A stretch of DNA of 64,000 bases from the NCBI GenBank assembly GCA_900472605.1, contig UCJD01000032.1:1-64000 (forward strand), written 5' to 3'. The notes under the pieces were generated by a model that worked only from the letters and a program-made list of their open reading frames with translations, was not told the origin of the DNA and made no database searches. The stretch is from Hyphomicrobiales bacterium. Its GTDB lineage: Bacteria; Pseudomonadota; Alphaproteobacteria; Rhizobiales; Rhizobiaceae. The translations under genes were made by a program, and so were the position numbers. Shown one piece after another: positions 43,719 to 52,863 of this stretch (positions are counted from its first letter, which is position 1; every line of letters starts with the position of its first letter).

Positions 43719-44534
43719 ATGGGGAAAGTCATCGTCGTCACTTCAGGCAAGGGCGGAGTTGGAAAGACAACCTCCACCGCGGCCCTTGGAGCGGCTCTTG
43801 CTCAGAGAAACGAGAAGGTCGTCGTGGTCGACTTCGACGTCGGGCTTCGTAACCTCGATCTGGTCATGGGCGCCGAGCGTCGGGTCGTTTACGACCTGAT
43901 CAACGTCATCCAGGGCGACGCGAAGCTGTCGCAGGCGCTGATCCGCGACAAGCGTCTCGAGACGCTCTTCCTACTTCCCGCCTCGCAGACGCGCGACAAG
44001 GACAATCTGACGGCTGAGGGCGTCGAGCGCGTCATGGCCGACCTGAAGCGTCATTTCGATTGGGTCATCTGCGATAGCCCCGCCGGTATCGAGCGCGGCG
44101 CGACGCTTGCCATGCGTCATGCCGACGTTGCCGTCGTCGTGACCAACCCCGAAGTGTCTTCGGTTCGCGACTCGGACCGCATCATCGGTCTGCTTGATTC
44201 CAAGACGCTGAAGGCGGAGCGTGGCGAGCGCATGGAGAAGCACCTGCTGCTCACCCGCTACGATTCCAACCGCGCCGAGCGCGGCGACATGCTGAAGGTC
44301 GATGACGTGCTGGAGATCCTCTCGATCCCGCTGCTCGGCATCATTCCTGAAAGCATGGACGTTCTGCGCGCTTCCAACATCGGCGCTCCGGTCACGCTCG
44401 CTGACAGCAAGAGTGCGCCCGCCATGGCATACTTCGACGCTGCCCGCCGCCTAGCCGGCGAAGAAGTGGCGATGACGGTGCCCGGCGAGAAGCGAGGTAT
44501 CTTCGGCAAGATTTTTGGAAGGAAGGCCGCATGA
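43719..44534 (+). CDS. minD: septum-site-determining ATPase MinD
   Basis: 271 aa ParA/MinD ATPase. The deviant Walker A motif GKGGVGKTT is at about residues 10-18, with [26 protein letters not shown]-like [11 protein letters not shown] and [15 protein letters not shown] following. The C-terminal amphipathic tail [12 protein letters not shown] acts as the membrane-targeting sequence. It recruits MinC to the membrane and oscillates under control of MinE. AGGAGAGAAAG precedes the start. It overlaps minE by four bases. Confidence 0.96.
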   Translation: MGKVIVVTSGKGGVGKTTSTAALGAALAQRNEKVVVVDFDVGLRNLDLVMGAERRVVYDLINVIQGDAKLSQALIRDKRLETLFLLPASQTRDKDNLTAEGVERVMADLKRHFDWVICDSPAGIERGATLAMRHADVAVVVTNPEVSSVRDSDRIIGLLDSKTLKAERGERMEKHLLLTRYDSNRAERGDMLKVDDVLEILSIPLLGIIPESMDVLRASNIGAPVTLADSKSAPAMAYFDAARRLAGEEVAMTVPGEKRGIFGKIFGRKAA

Positions 44535-44788
44535 GCATTTTTCGGCTTTTTGGAAAACAGAGAACCGCACCTGCCGCCAGGGAGCGTCTGCAGGTGCTCC
44601 TGGCTCACGAGAGGTCGTCGACCGGGTCTGATCTGATTTCGATTCTCCGCGAGGAAATCCTCGCCGTCATCGCTAAGCATGTGCAGGTCGACAACGACCG
44701 TGTACATGTGAAGATGGATCGCGATGAGCACATGTCGATCCTGGAGATCGACGTCGAGATCCCGCTGAACGCGGCCCGCGCTGCCTGA
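44531..44788 (+). CDS. minE: cell-division topological specificity factor MinE
   Basis: 85 aa. N-terminal membrane/MinD-interacting segment ([26 protein letters not shown]) and the dimerisation domain ([33 protein letters not shown]) are those of MinE. It stimulates MinD ATPase and drives pole-to-pole oscillation. It starts inside the end of minD (ATGA overlap) and is followed by a terminator. Confidence 0.95.
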   Translation: MSIFRLFGKQRTAPAARERLQVLLAHERSSTGSDLISILREEILAVIAKHVQVDNDRVHVKMDRDEHMSILEIDVEIPLNAARAA

Positions 44789-44803
44789 GCGAGAATAGGG
44801 GAG

Positions 44804-44826
44804 GCGGCACCTCAGTGCCGCTCTTC
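44804..44826 (+). terminator. terminator of minCDE
   Basis: GCGGCAC (44804-44810) pairs with GTGCCGC (44815-44821) across CTCA, followed by TCTTCC. Confidence 0.65.
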
Positions 44827-44866
44827 CGTAGCCGCGTCGCCGGCTTAGTCTCGGCTCACCGCCAAG

Positions 44867-45076
44867 TTACCAGTTGTTCTTGGCCAGTTCCCACTCGCCA
44901 TCCGCGCCGATTTCGACGCGCTTGTTGCCGCGGTAGAAAACCGGCTTGCCCGTCTTCTTGTCGATTGCGAAGCGGCTCGGCGAAAACTTCGCCTTTTCCT
45001 TGCCGTCCAAAGCAAGCGTCAATGCTTCCTTGAACTTCCCGTTTTTGCATAGTGCCATGAACTGGGCTTCATTCAT
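44867..45076 (-). CDS. small hypothetical protein, 69 aa
   Basis: MNEAQFMALCKNGKFKEALTL..., soluble, with a lysine-rich helical first half and a probable small beta part (FAIDKKTGKPVFYRGNKRVEI, GEWELAKNNW). The ribosome site AGGGAGTGCTCCG supports the start at 45076; the frame extends further but without coding signs. I do not recognise a named family, though it looks like a conserved rhizobial protein. It converges on minE. Confidence 0.6.
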   Translation of the reverse strand: MNEAQFMALCKNGKFKEALTLALDGKEKAKFSPSRFAIDKKTGKPVFYRGNKRVEIGADGEWELAKNNW

Positions 45077-45299
45077 CGGAGCACTCCCTATTGATGCATG
45101 CCTTTGGCTGATCGCCGCACGCGACAGCAATGGTTGAGAGCGTGACCTACTGCAGACGCATAGCGCTCCGCAAGTCGAATGTGTCCCCAAGCCCGGCTGC
45201 GGTCCGGCGCCGGGCCGGCGATCAACGGGGCAGATGCGTCGCCCCATCACCGGTTTGCCGATGCTCTGTCCCTATAAAGGGCATGCGAGGTCGCCTCTA

Positions 45300-46400
45300 T
45301 CAACCGGCCATCAGCCCGGTCACGCCTCGCCTCCAGTAGCCGGCAGCCAGCGTCTGGTCGCGACCATAGGACAGCGTGTCGCGCCAATATTCGCGGATCT
45401 CCTTGGTCGCCTCGTTCTCCGAGGCAAACCAGCCGAAGCTTGAGACACCCTTTGGCCATTCCACTGCCCGGATCGCGCGGACCAATTCGCCATGTTCGCC
45501 ACCGGGAACGCCGTTCCGGTGAATCCAGCGAAGCGCGATACCCTCGGGATGGGCAATCGGCTGCTCGTCGGTCGCCCGCGCGACTTCGACAAAAGCATGG
45601 CCGCGCGCATCAGCCGGTAGTCGTTCCAGGATGCGGCTCAGTGCCGGCAGTCCCGTCTCGTCGCATCCCATGATGTACCAGTCCGCTGGTCTTACCGGGC
45701 GGCCGAGAGGCCCCATGATGCCGACCTGATCGCCCTCGTTGGCATGCATGGCCCAGGCACAACCGACGCCTTCGTGCGCGCCATCGCCATCACCGTGGAC
45801 GACGAAATCGACGTCGATGTAGCCTGCTTTCGCGTCCATCTCGCGAATGGTGTAGACGCGCGCGACCGGTTTTTGTTCTTCCGACGGCCAGAATGTCAGG
45901 CCGTTCGGTCCGGCGATCGGCCACACCGGCTCGGGGACATCCGCTGTCGGAAAATACATTCTGATATGCATGCTGCTGGGGTTGTCGAAGCGCTCGAGAT
46001 TGCTCCCCGTCAGACGCACGCGTCGCATGCCCGGCGTCACCTGCCAGGCGCGCTGGACGCGCATCAGCCGGAAGGACGAGAGTGTCGTGTCGCCGGCAAG
46101 ATCGCCCGTCCAGACGAATTGAGGCTTTTCGCTCTTCGCATAGAGTTCGACGGCAACGCTGAGAAGCTCCTTGGCGCGGCGAAGGCCCTCTTCGTCCGGC
46201 GAAGAGGCTTCCATCGTCAGCCGTTCGGGCGCCATGTCGAAGCGCGCGGAAGCGAAGGGAAACTCGAAGGTCACGCTGTCATCGGTTTGCACGACGGCAG
46301 CGTCGAAACTTGCCAGCCGGTCGACGATCAGGTGCAAATATTCAGGTAGCTTCAGCAGGCGGACTTCGGTGCTGCAGCGCAATCGTGTGGATTCGGTCAT
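45300..46400 (-). CDS. siderophore-interacting protein with N-terminal DUF2218 domain
   Basis: 366 aa. Residues about 5-90 match DUF2218 (TEVRLLKLPEYLHLIVDRLASF...), a small domain otherwise often encoded separately. From about 110 onward it is a ViuB/SIP-type FAD-binding ferric-siderophore reductase: RVQRAWQVTPGMRRVRLTG, a KPVARVYTIREMD FAD-contact motif, DFVVHGDGDGAHEGVGCAWAM, and the SIP NAD(P)H domain with MGCDETGLPALSRILERL and SSFGWFASENEATKEIREYW. It releases iron from imported siderophores in the cytoplasm. ACCCGAGGTGATACCCG gives a good ribosome site. No canonical iron-box was found upstream. Confidence 0.9.
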   Translation of the reverse strand: MTESTRLRCSTEVRLLKLPEYLHLIVDRLASFDAAVVQTDDSVTFEFPFASARFDMAPERLTMEASSPDEEGLRRAKELLSVAVELYAKSEKPQFVWTGDLAGDTTLSSFRLMRVQRAWQVTPGMRRVRLTGSNLERFDNPSSMHIRMYFPTADVPEPVWPIAGPNGLTFWPSEEQKPVARVYTIREMDAKAGYIDVDFVVHGDGDGAHEGVGCAWAMHANEGDQVGIMGPLGRPVRPADWYIMGCDETGLPALSRILERLPADARGHAFVEVARATDEQPIAHPEGIALRWIHRNGVPGGEHGELVRAIRAVEWPKGVSSFGWFASENEATKEIREYWRDTLSYGRDQTLAAGYWRRGVTGLMAG

Positions 46401-46757
46401 CGGGTATCACCTCGGGTAAATGACCGGGGAATGGCAAGCCATCCCCGATGGGACATCGGACACCCCGATCCCGCCCGTGGAATGATCCCGAAGCTCGTGT
46501 TGCTGCCATTACCGCCGTACCCGCCCTGAAGTGCGCATGTCGTGACCGGTATAGGCGACGTTTTGCCGGTTTTCTACACCCATGCCGGCTTTAGATGTCT
46601 GGAAATTTGGCAGTCCGCAAGGAAGCCGGCGAATCGGGTGAGGCGGTCGGGTGGGGAGATGCGAGGGGGGCGAGCGAGCCTATCATTGCGCGCGGTGCGC
46701 CATCACTGCTAAAGCCGCTTACGGCAGGCTCTATCCGAGAACGCGAGAAAACGATCC
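46401..46757. other. 357-base divergent intergenic region
   Basis: Lies between the siderophore-interacting gene (minus) and the LacI gene (plus). It contains a hairpin near the siderophore gene (46425-46447) but no promoter or operator I can assign with confidence. Confidence 0.5.
46425..46447 (-). other. hairpin in the probable 5' leader of the siderophore-interacting gene
   Basis: CGGGGAATGGC at 46425-46435 pairs with GCCATCCCCG at 46438-46447 with one bulged A. It is 25 bases upstream of the start codon on the minus strand, so it would lie in the mRNA leader. Regulation by structure is speculative. Confidence 0.35.
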
Positions 46758-47750
46758 ATGGCGACACTGCGCCAAGTTGCTGAACGTGCGGGCTGTTCCA
46801 CGGCCACGGCGAGCCGCGTTTTGAACCATAGCGGGCCAGTCAGCCCCGCGATGGTCGGCAAGGTGCGCAAGGCGGCGGGCGAACTCGGCTATCGCGCTCC
46901 GGGGGCAACCGCCAAGGGCGGTCGGCGCCCCGTCATCGGCGTGCTCGTTCCCAGCCTCACCAACCCCGTCTTCGCAGCATCCCTGTCGGGTATCCAGAAC
47001 CGCATGCTATCCGCAGGCCACAGCGTGCTGATCGCCCAGTCCAACTACGATCCGCTGCAGGAGGCGGACGCCGTTTCGGGCTTGATGAGCGAACGGCCGA
47101 CCGGCTTGATCCTGACCGTTTGCAACGGCTTGACCAGCCAGGCGCTGCTTGGCGATTTGCCGCCGACGGTGCTCTTGCACAACCTGCCGACGGAGCGCTA
47201 TCCGGCGGCTGTCACCGTCGACAATTTCGCGGCCGGCCGTGACCTCACGCGCTATCTGCTGCAGATGGGCCACGAGCGGATATTGTTCGTCTCCGGCAGC
47301 TTTGCCGCGTCCGACCGCGCCGCGGGCCGCTACCAGGGCTATCTCGAAGCCTTGCGGGAAGTCGGGAAACCGCCGCTCGATGCGATGCAGATTTCGTTCG
47401 TCTCGGAATACGACCAGATCGATATCCTGACGGCCATCCGGGACGGTCGCCCGACCGCGATCATCGGGTCGAACGACCTTCTGGCACTGGGGGTGATCGC
47501 GGCCTTGCGTCGCGAAGGCCTGGCAGTGCCGCAAGACATGTCGGTGGCCGGTTTCGACGGGATCGTTATCGGCCGGCTGGTCGATCCGACCCTGACGACG
47601 ATGAACATGCCGGATGCAAGCATGGGCACGACGGCGGCATCGCTTCTCCTGGACATGGTCGAGAACGCCGCGCCCGACCGGCATCTGGAACTCGTCTATT
47701 CGCTGCACAAGGGCGGGACCGTGCGCGATCTGAACAAATCATCCAAATAG
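46758..47750 (+). CDS. LacI-family transcriptional regulator
   Basis: 330 aa. N-terminal LacI HTH and hinge (TLRQVAERAGCSTATASRVLNHSGPVSPAMVGKV), then a periplasmic-binding-like sugar domain (IGVLVPSLTNPVFAASLSGIQ, GLILTVCNGLTSQALL, FAAGRDLTRYLLQMGHERILFVSG, IIGSNDLLALGVIAALRREGLAVPQDMSVAGFDG). It faces the adjacent ABC operon tail to tail, separated by a hairpin, and is the likely regulator of that operon although its operator was not located. Confidence 0.92.
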   Translation: MATLRQVAERAGCSTATASRVLNHSGPVSPAMVGKVRKAAGELGYRAPGATAKGGRRPVIGVLVPSLTNPVFAASLSGIQNRMLSAGHSVLIAQSNYDPLQEADAVSGLMSERPTGLILTVCNGLTSQALLGDLPPTVLLHNLPTERYPAAVTVDNFAAGRDLTRYLLQMGHERILFVSGSFAASDRAAGRYQGYLEALREVGKPPLDAMQISFVSEYDQIDILTAIRDGRPTAIIGSNDLLALGVIAALRREGLAVPQDMSVAGFDGIVIGRLVDPTLTTMNMPDASMGTTAASLLLDMVENAAPDRHLELVYSLHKGGTVRDLNKSSK

Positions 47751-47753
47751 AAC

Positions 47754-47780
47754 GAGCCGCCGCACGACGTGCGACGGCTC
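47754..47780. terminator. bidirectional terminator between lacI-type gene and ABC operon
   Basis: GAGCCGCCGCAC (47754-47765) pairs with GTGCGACGGCTC (47769-47780), one C-A mismatch, loop GAC. It is four bases past the LacI stop and 21 bases past the binding-protein stop of the opposite strand. Confidence 0.75.
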
Positions 47781-47801
47781 GATATGACCATTCGGTGGCG
47801 C

Positions 47802-49067
47802 TTAGCTGCGCGGCAGCATGCCTTCGACGTCGGCGGCTGCGTCGTCAAGCGCTTCCTGCGGCGTGGCCGACTGATCGACGATGCGCGAGAGGTTGTCGAC
47901 GATCGTCTGCGTGACACGGACACCGTTGGAGCCCGGGAAGGCGTACCACGGAACCATCAGCGGCATCTGCTTCAGGCCGGCCTGGAACAGCGGGTTCTTG
48001 GCATAGAAGTCACCGAGATAATCCGGGGACTTGGCAGCCAGTTCGTTGTTCGGCACGTAACCCGTGCCCGGCACGACGACCGAGGCGCCGTAGGGGCCGG
48101 CGGCGAACTTGGCGAACTTCCAGGCGGCGTCCTGCTTGGCGGCATCCTTGGTCAGGATGACGACGGCGTTGCCGCCGGTCGGCAGGTGACCCTTGGCGGG
48201 ATCGAGCAGCGGCAGCGGCGCGGTGCGCAGGTCGAACTTGCCGCCGACGTTCTTGATGGTGTTGCGCAGCGCGCCCGTGGTCTGGAACTCGAAGCCGACC
48301 TTGCCGGCCGCAAAAGCCTGCTCGCCAGCGGACTTGGTGAAGACAGGCAGGCCGCCTTCCTTGACCATGCGCTCGATGACCTGGCCGGCCTTCTGGCCTT
48401 CGGGGCCGTTGAAGGTGACCTTGCTTTCGTCTTCACTAAGCATGGAGCCGCCGGCGCCGAAGAGCAGCGCCGAGAACATCCAGTCGTCACCCTGCCAGCG
48501 GAAGTCGATACCGTCGACGCCGTTACCGAGCGCCTTGATCTTGCCGCCAAGTGCGATGACTTCGTCCCAGGTCTTCGGCGGATTCTCGGGGTCGCCACCG
48601 GCAGCCTTCACGAGATCGGCGTTGTAGTACATGATCGGGGTGGACGTCGCGAAGGCGAGGCCGATCTGCTTGCCCTTGACCTGGGCGAGCTTCAGGATCG
48701 TGTCGGAGAAGCCCTGCTCGGCCATGTTCCCGTCTTTCTTGACGAGCGGGCCGAGGTCGACGGCAACGTCACGCTCGTCGATCATCCGCAGGCGGTTCAG
48801 GCCGATGAAGGTGAGATCCGGCATTTCCGAGGTGCCGACCTGGCGAAGGATCGTCTGAATGCCTTCTTCGTAGGTCGCCGACGGACTGGCGAACTGGATC
48901 TTGATGTCGGGATTTTCTTCCATGAACTTCTTCGAGATCGTGTCCATCACGTCCTTGAAGAAGCCCGGCATCGGGTAGTGGACCGTCAGCGTCGTCTCGG
49001 CGAAGGCCGGCACGGTTGTCGCCATCGAGATGGCCGCTACGGCGAGAAGCTGGGTGATACGTTTCAT
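47802..49067 (-). CDS. UgpB-like ABC solute-binding protein
   Basis: 421 aa with a Sec signal (LLAVAAISMATTVPAFA). Mature protein begins ETTLTVHYPMPGFFKDVMD and shows SBP_bac_1/8 features (ASPSATYEEGIQTILRQVG, MPDLTFIGLNRLRMI, GLAFATSTPIMYYNADLVKAAGGDPENPPKTWDEV, PTGGNAVVILTKDAAKQDAAWKFAKF). It belongs to the large family binding glycerol 3-phosphate, polyols or oligosaccharides. Last gene of a minus-strand operon after two permeases. Ligand not predictable. Confidence 0.87.
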   Translation of the reverse strand: MKRITQLLAVAAISMATTVPAFAETTLTVHYPMPGFFKDVMDTISKKFMEENPDIKIQFASPSATYEEGIQTILRQVGTSEMPDLTFIGLNRLRMIDERDVAVDLGPLVKKDGNMAEQGFSDTILKLAQVKGKQIGLAFATSTPIMYYNADLVKAAGGDPENPPKTWDEVIALGGKIKALGNGVDGIDFRWQGDDWMFSALLFGAGGSMLSEDESKVTFNGPEGQKAGQVIERMVKEGGLPVFTKSAGEQAFAAGKVGFEFQTTGALRNTIKNVGGKFDLRTAPLPLLDPAKGHLPTGGNAVVILTKDAAKQDAAWKFAKFAAGPYGASVVVPGTGYVPNNELAAKSPDYLGDFYAKNPLFQAGLKQMPLMVPWYAFPGSNGVRVTQTIVDNLSRIVDQSATPQEALDDAAADVEGMLPRS

Positions 49068-49096
49068 CGCTCGTTCTCCTGGGTTGAGGCGACCGG

Positions 49097-49948
49097 TCAG
49101 CCTTTGAGACCGGTCATGGTGATACCCTCGACGAAGCGCTTCTGCGCGAGCAGGAATGCGGCGACGAGGGGAAGGGTGATGATCATGGTGGCGGCCATCA
49201 GCGCGCCGTAGTCGTCGCCGGCCTCAGCCGCGCGGAAGTACATCAGGCCGAGAGGCGGCGTGGCGTAGTCTCCCCGGGTGATGACGACGAGCGGCCAGTA
49301 GAGGTCGTTCCAATGGGCGACGACCGAGAAGATCGCGAAGGCGGTGACCGCAGGCCATGCGTTCGGCACGATCACGCGGGCGACGATGCCGAGTTCCGAC
49401 ATGCCGTCGAGGCGCGCCGCGTGCAGCAGGTCGTCGGGCATGGCACGGAAGAACTGCAGGAACATGAAGATCGCGAAGACCGAGATCGAGAACGGCGCCA
49501 CCAGCGCGGTGTAGCTGTTGAGTAGCGACAGGCTGTTGAAGCCGACATAGAGCGGCAGCGCTGTCGCGTGGATCGGCACCAGCAGGCCGAGCATGACCAG
49601 CACCATCATCAGTCGGGCCGCGCGGAACTTCAGCTTCGCCATGGCATAGGCGCAGGGGATCGCAATCAGCACCTGGAAGAAGAAGATCAGACCGCAGACC
49701 AGCACGCCGTTCCAAAGCAACGTTCCCATCGGCACGCGGGTCAGCGCCTTGGTGAAGTTGGCGACGTAGTAGAAGTTCGTCGGGATCAGCTGCAGCGCCG
49801 AGGTGAAGATTTCGCTCTGCGCCTTGCCTGCCGTCGACAACATGAAGACGTAAGGCGCGAGGAAAAGGAGCGCGCCGAAGGACAGCAGCGTCAGGCGGCC
49901 GATACGTCCAGGTGTCCAGCGATTGGCGGTCAATGCGTTCATGCTCAT
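49097..49948 (-). CDS. UgpE-like ABC permease
   Basis: 283 aa, about six membrane spans. The EAA loop is LLHAARLDGMSELGIVARVIVPNAWPAV, and the opening RIGRLTLLSFGALLFLAPYVFML is typical of MalG/UgpE proteins. It overlaps the other permease gene by four bases and is followed after 29 bases by the binding-protein gene. Confidence 0.9.
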   Translation of the reverse strand: MSMNALTANRWTPGRIGRLTLLSFGALLFLAPYVFMLSTAGKAQSEIFTSALQLIPTNFYYVANFTKALTRVPMGTLLWNGVLVCGLIFFFQVLIAIPCAYAMAKLKFRAARLMMVLVMLGLLVPIHATALPLYVGFNSLSLLNSYTALVAPFSISVFAIFMFLQFFRAMPDDLLHAARLDGMSELGIVARVIVPNAWPAVTAFAIFSVVAHWNDLYWPLVVITRGDYATPPLGLMYFRAAEAGDDYGALMAATMIITLPLVAAFLLAQKRFVEGITMTGLKG

Positions 49949-50874
49949 GAGTAGTGCACCCGACGGTCGAGGACGTTGTACTGGAGGAAGGTGAGCAGCA
50001 TCAGGATCGCCAGGAACACGACGGTCATTGCCGAGGCGTAACCGACGCGCAGATAGACGAAGCCCTCCTGGTAGATGCTGAAGAGCAGCACTTCCGAGGC
50101 GTGGTTCGGGCCGCCCTGGGTCAGGGTCTGCACCGTCTCGAACACCTTGACCGAGTTGATGATGCTGATCGTGGTAACGAACAGCGTCGTCGGTCCGAGC
50201 ATCGGCCAGGTGACCAAACGGAAGCGATCGAATGCCGAGCGGGCGCCGTCGACTTCCGCTGCCGCGTAGAGCTCACGTGGGATGGCGGTCAGGCCGGCGA
50301 GGAACAGCACCATGTTGAAGCCGACAGACTGCCAGACGCCGATGATCGACAGGCTGTAAAGCGCGGTACTGGATGCCGCGAGCCAGTTGGGGCCGGGGAG
50401 GCCGACCAGCGCCAGCAGGCTGTTGATCGGCCCGATCGTCGGGTGGAAAAGATATTGCCAGACCGTCGCCATGGCGACGATCAGCGACGCCACCGGCAGG
50501 AAGTAGACCGTGCGGAAGAAGCTGCGCGCCGTCGTCTCGCTCTCGATGAGCAGGGCGACGCCAAGCCCGAGGATGATCGACACCGGTGCGACGATCGCCG
50601 TGTAGCACGTTGTGTTCCACAAGGCCTTGCGGAAGGCGCGATCGTTGATCAGATGCGCGTAGTTCTCGAAGCCGACGAAGCGGAACTTGCCCATGCCGAG
50701 TTCGAAATCGGTGAAGCCGAGCAGGACCACGGCGACAACCGGCAAAAGCACGAACACGAAAATCAGCACGATCGCCGGCAGCGCCAACAGCCACGCGGTG
50801 CGCGCTTCGTTGCGTTCGCGGGCGGCGACAGTCTTGCGGGCGACGGGAGCGGAGCCGAGGGCGATGCTAGCCAT
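49945..50874 (-). CDS. UgpA-like ABC permease
   Basis: 309 aa, about six membrane spans. Typical MalF/UgpA elements: WLLALPAIVLIFVFVLLPVVAVVLLGFTDFEL, and the EAA loop LYAAAEVDGARSAFDRFRLVTWPMLGPT. It overlaps the ATPase gene by eight bases upstream and the second permease by four downstream, so the three are tightly coupled. Confidence 0.9.
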   Translation of the reverse strand: MASIALGSAPVARKTVAARERNEARTAWLLALPAIVLIFVFVLLPVVAVVLLGFTDFELGMGKFRFVGFENYAHLINDRAFRKALWNTTCYTAIVAPVSIILGLGVALLIESETTARSFFRTVYFLPVASLIVAMATVWQYLFHPTIGPINSLLALVGLPGPNWLAASSTALYSLSIIGVWQSVGFNMVLFLAGLTAIPRELYAAAEVDGARSAFDRFRLVTWPMLGPTTLFVTTISIINSVKVFETVQTLTQGGPNHASEVLLFSIYQEGFVYLRVGYASAMTVVFLAILMLLTFLQYNVLDRRVHYS

Positions 50875-52030
50875 GCGCCTTCTCCAGTGTGGCCTCGATG
50901 GTCACGGGGCTCGCCTTCAGACGGTTGCCATCTTCGGCAAAGACCATGGCCTTGTCCTGGGACAGCGCGAGCGTGACCGGTGCGCCGGCCGAAATGCCGC
51001 TTGCTTCCGACGGCGTGATCTTGGCGATCATGATTTCGCCAATCGCATCCAGCTTGCAGTAGAGGATGACTTCCGAGCCGAGGAACTCGATACGCTCGAC
51101 CTTGGCGGCAAGGCCGTCCTGGCGGTTGTCCGTCAGGTGGACGAATTCGGGGCGGATCGCCAGGCTGACGGACGTACGCGCCGCGATCGGCGTGTGCAGG
51201 CCAAGCCTGATGCCGCCGAACGATACCACGCCGCCCTCGGCGAGCGCCGGCACGACGTTGATGCGCGGCTGGCCGACGAAGCGGGCAACTTCGATATGCG
51301 CGGGGTCGTCGTAGATGACCTGCGGGCTTGCCAGTTGCAGCAGATTGCCGCCGATCATCACGGCGACGCGATCGGCCATGGACAGTGCTTCCGCTTGGTC
51401 GTGCGTGACATAGACGGTCGGCACGCCGGCGCGGCGGTGCAGCTCGACGATCTCACCTCGGGCGTGGACACGAAGGTTCGCATCGAGATTAGAGAGCGGC
51501 TCGTCCATCAGGAACACGCTCGGATGGCGCACCATGGCGCGGGCCAACGCCACACGCTGGCGCTGGCCGCCGGACATCTGGCCGGGCTTGCGATCCAGCA
51601 GGTGGTCGATCTTCAACGACTTCGCCATCTCGTTGACGTCACGCGTGATCGCGGCGCGGATGCCGCGCTGGCCCGGAAGCAGCGAGCCGATCAGGGGCAG
51701 GCGCTGTGCGCCGGTGAGTCGGCGCATGGCGAGCGGCACGGCAATGTTCTGGCCGGCCGTCAGATGCGGGTAGAGCGCGTAGGACTGGAAGACCATGGCG
51801 ATGTTGCGATCGGCGGCGGCAATGGCCGACATGTCCTCGCCGCCGATGATGATCTCGCCCTGATCGGCGTGATCGAGGCCGGCGAGGATACGCAGCAGCG
51901 TACTCTTGCCGCAGCCCGAGGGACCGACGAGGGCGATGAATTCGCCGTGCTCGACATCCAGGCTGACACCCTTGAGGATGTCGTTGCCGGAGAAGGATTT
52001 GGTGATGCCGCGAAGGGAAAGAGCGCTCAT
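50867..52030 (-). CDS. UgpC/MalK-type ABC ATPase
   Basis: 387 aa. Walker A GPSGCGKST, signature [15 protein letters not shown], Walker B VFLMDEPLSNLD and switch VYVTHDQAEAL are intact, and the MalK-type C-terminal regulatory domain (LAIRPEFVHLTDNRQ region) is present. It contains a longer-than-usual insert before the signature (RRLTGAQRLPLIGSLLPGQRGIRAAI). Four-base overlap with the phosphoesterase gene upstream and eight with the permease gene downstream. Confidence 0.92.
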   Translation of the reverse strand: MSALSLRGITKSFSGNDILKGVSLDVEHGEFIALVGPSGCGKSTLLRILAGLDHADQGEIIIGGEDMSAIAAADRNIAMVFQSYALYPHLTAGQNIAVPLAMRRLTGAQRLPLIGSLLPGQRGIRAAITRDVNEMAKSLKIDHLLDRKPGQMSGGQRQRVALARAMVRHPSVFLMDEPLSNLDANLRVHARGEIVELHRRAGVPTVYVTHDQAEALSMADRVAVMIGGNLLQLASPQVIYDDPAHIEVARFVGQPRINVVPALAEGGVVSFGGIRLGLHTPIAARTSVSLAIRPEFVHLTDNRQDGLAAKVERIEFLGSEVILYCKLDAIGEIMIAKITPSEASGISAGAPVTLALSQDKAMVFAEDGNRLKASPVTIEATLEKAHG

Positions 52031-52863
52031 TGCGCGCGCTCCGGCTGCTTCTTGTGGGCTGCCTGCGGGTAGACTTCTTCCACGACGTCATCGAGGAAGT
52101 AGGCGGTCATGCCGGGCACGGCGACGAGTTCGGTGGTCACATCCTCACCCAACTCGTGGATCGCGGCGCCAACCAGGCGCTCGCCCGGCATTTCGCGCTC
52201 CATCTTGTCCAGGATGAAAGCCGTCGGCGGCGCCCAGACGACTGATGTCTGGCCGAACTCGCCCGTCCAGGTCCAGTGCAGGTGGCCGCTGCCGAAGAGC
52301 GCCACGTCGTGCGCTGTGATCAGGTCGTAGAGCCGCTTGCGCTGCGTGGGACGGACGCTCCAGTAGCCGGTATCGCCTTCATTGGCGTCATCGACGAACA
52401 GTGGCTTGTGCGCGAAGATCGCCACACGGCGGTCGCCGCGCTCGGCGAGCGTCTTCTGCAGCCAGTCGAACTGCGCCTGCTCTTCCGCGTCCTCGAAGCC
52501 CATCAGCAGGCTGTTGAGGCCGATGACGCGCCATTCGCCGATATCCTTGACCCAGTAGTCGGGGCCGACAAGATTGCGCCAGCGCGCCAGACGCTCCGGA
52601 TTGACCGGCTGGGCCGAGCCGGGGAGGTGACCGACATCGTGGTTGCCGGGAACGATCAGCATGGGGATCGACACTTCGCGCATCAGATCCATGGAGAAGA
52701 TCAGATCTTCATCCTTGTCGGCACCGTCAACGCTGAGGTCACCCGTGTGGACGATCAGATCGGCGCCGGTCTCCTCGATCCAGCGTACCAAGGGCGCCCA
52801 GTTGCCGTTGAAATGCGGTTTGTTGGGGCTGAGATGTGTATCGGTGATATGGATGATCTTCAC
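52027..52863 (-). CDS. calcineurin-like metallophosphoesterase (class III cyclic-nucleotide PDE/CpdA-like)
   Basis: 278 aa. The dimetal site is complete: ITDTHLSP (DxH), VHTGDLSVDG (GD), VPGNHDVGH (GNHD), IFAHKP (His) and GSGHLHW (GHxH). No signal peptide, so cytoplasmic. It is the first gene of the Ugp-like operon (four-base overlap with the ATPase gene), which suggests that the imported compound is a phosphodiester or phosphorylated polyol that it hydrolyses. Cyclic AMP turnover is the other typical role of the family. Confidence 0.88.
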   Translation of the reverse strand: MKIIHITDTHLSPNKPHFNGNWAPLVRWIEETGADLIVHTGDLSVDGADKDEDLIFSMDLMREVSIPMLIVPGNHDVGHLPGSAQPVNPERLARWRNLVGPDYWVKDIGEWRVIGLNSLLMGFEDAEEQAQFDWLQKTLAERGDRRVAIFAHKPLFVDDANEGDTGYWSVRPTQRKRLYDLITAHDVALFGSGHLHWTWTGEFGQTSVVWAPPTAFILDKMEREMPGERLVGAAIHELGEDVTTELVAVPGMTAYFLDDVVEEVYPQAAHKKQPERAQ

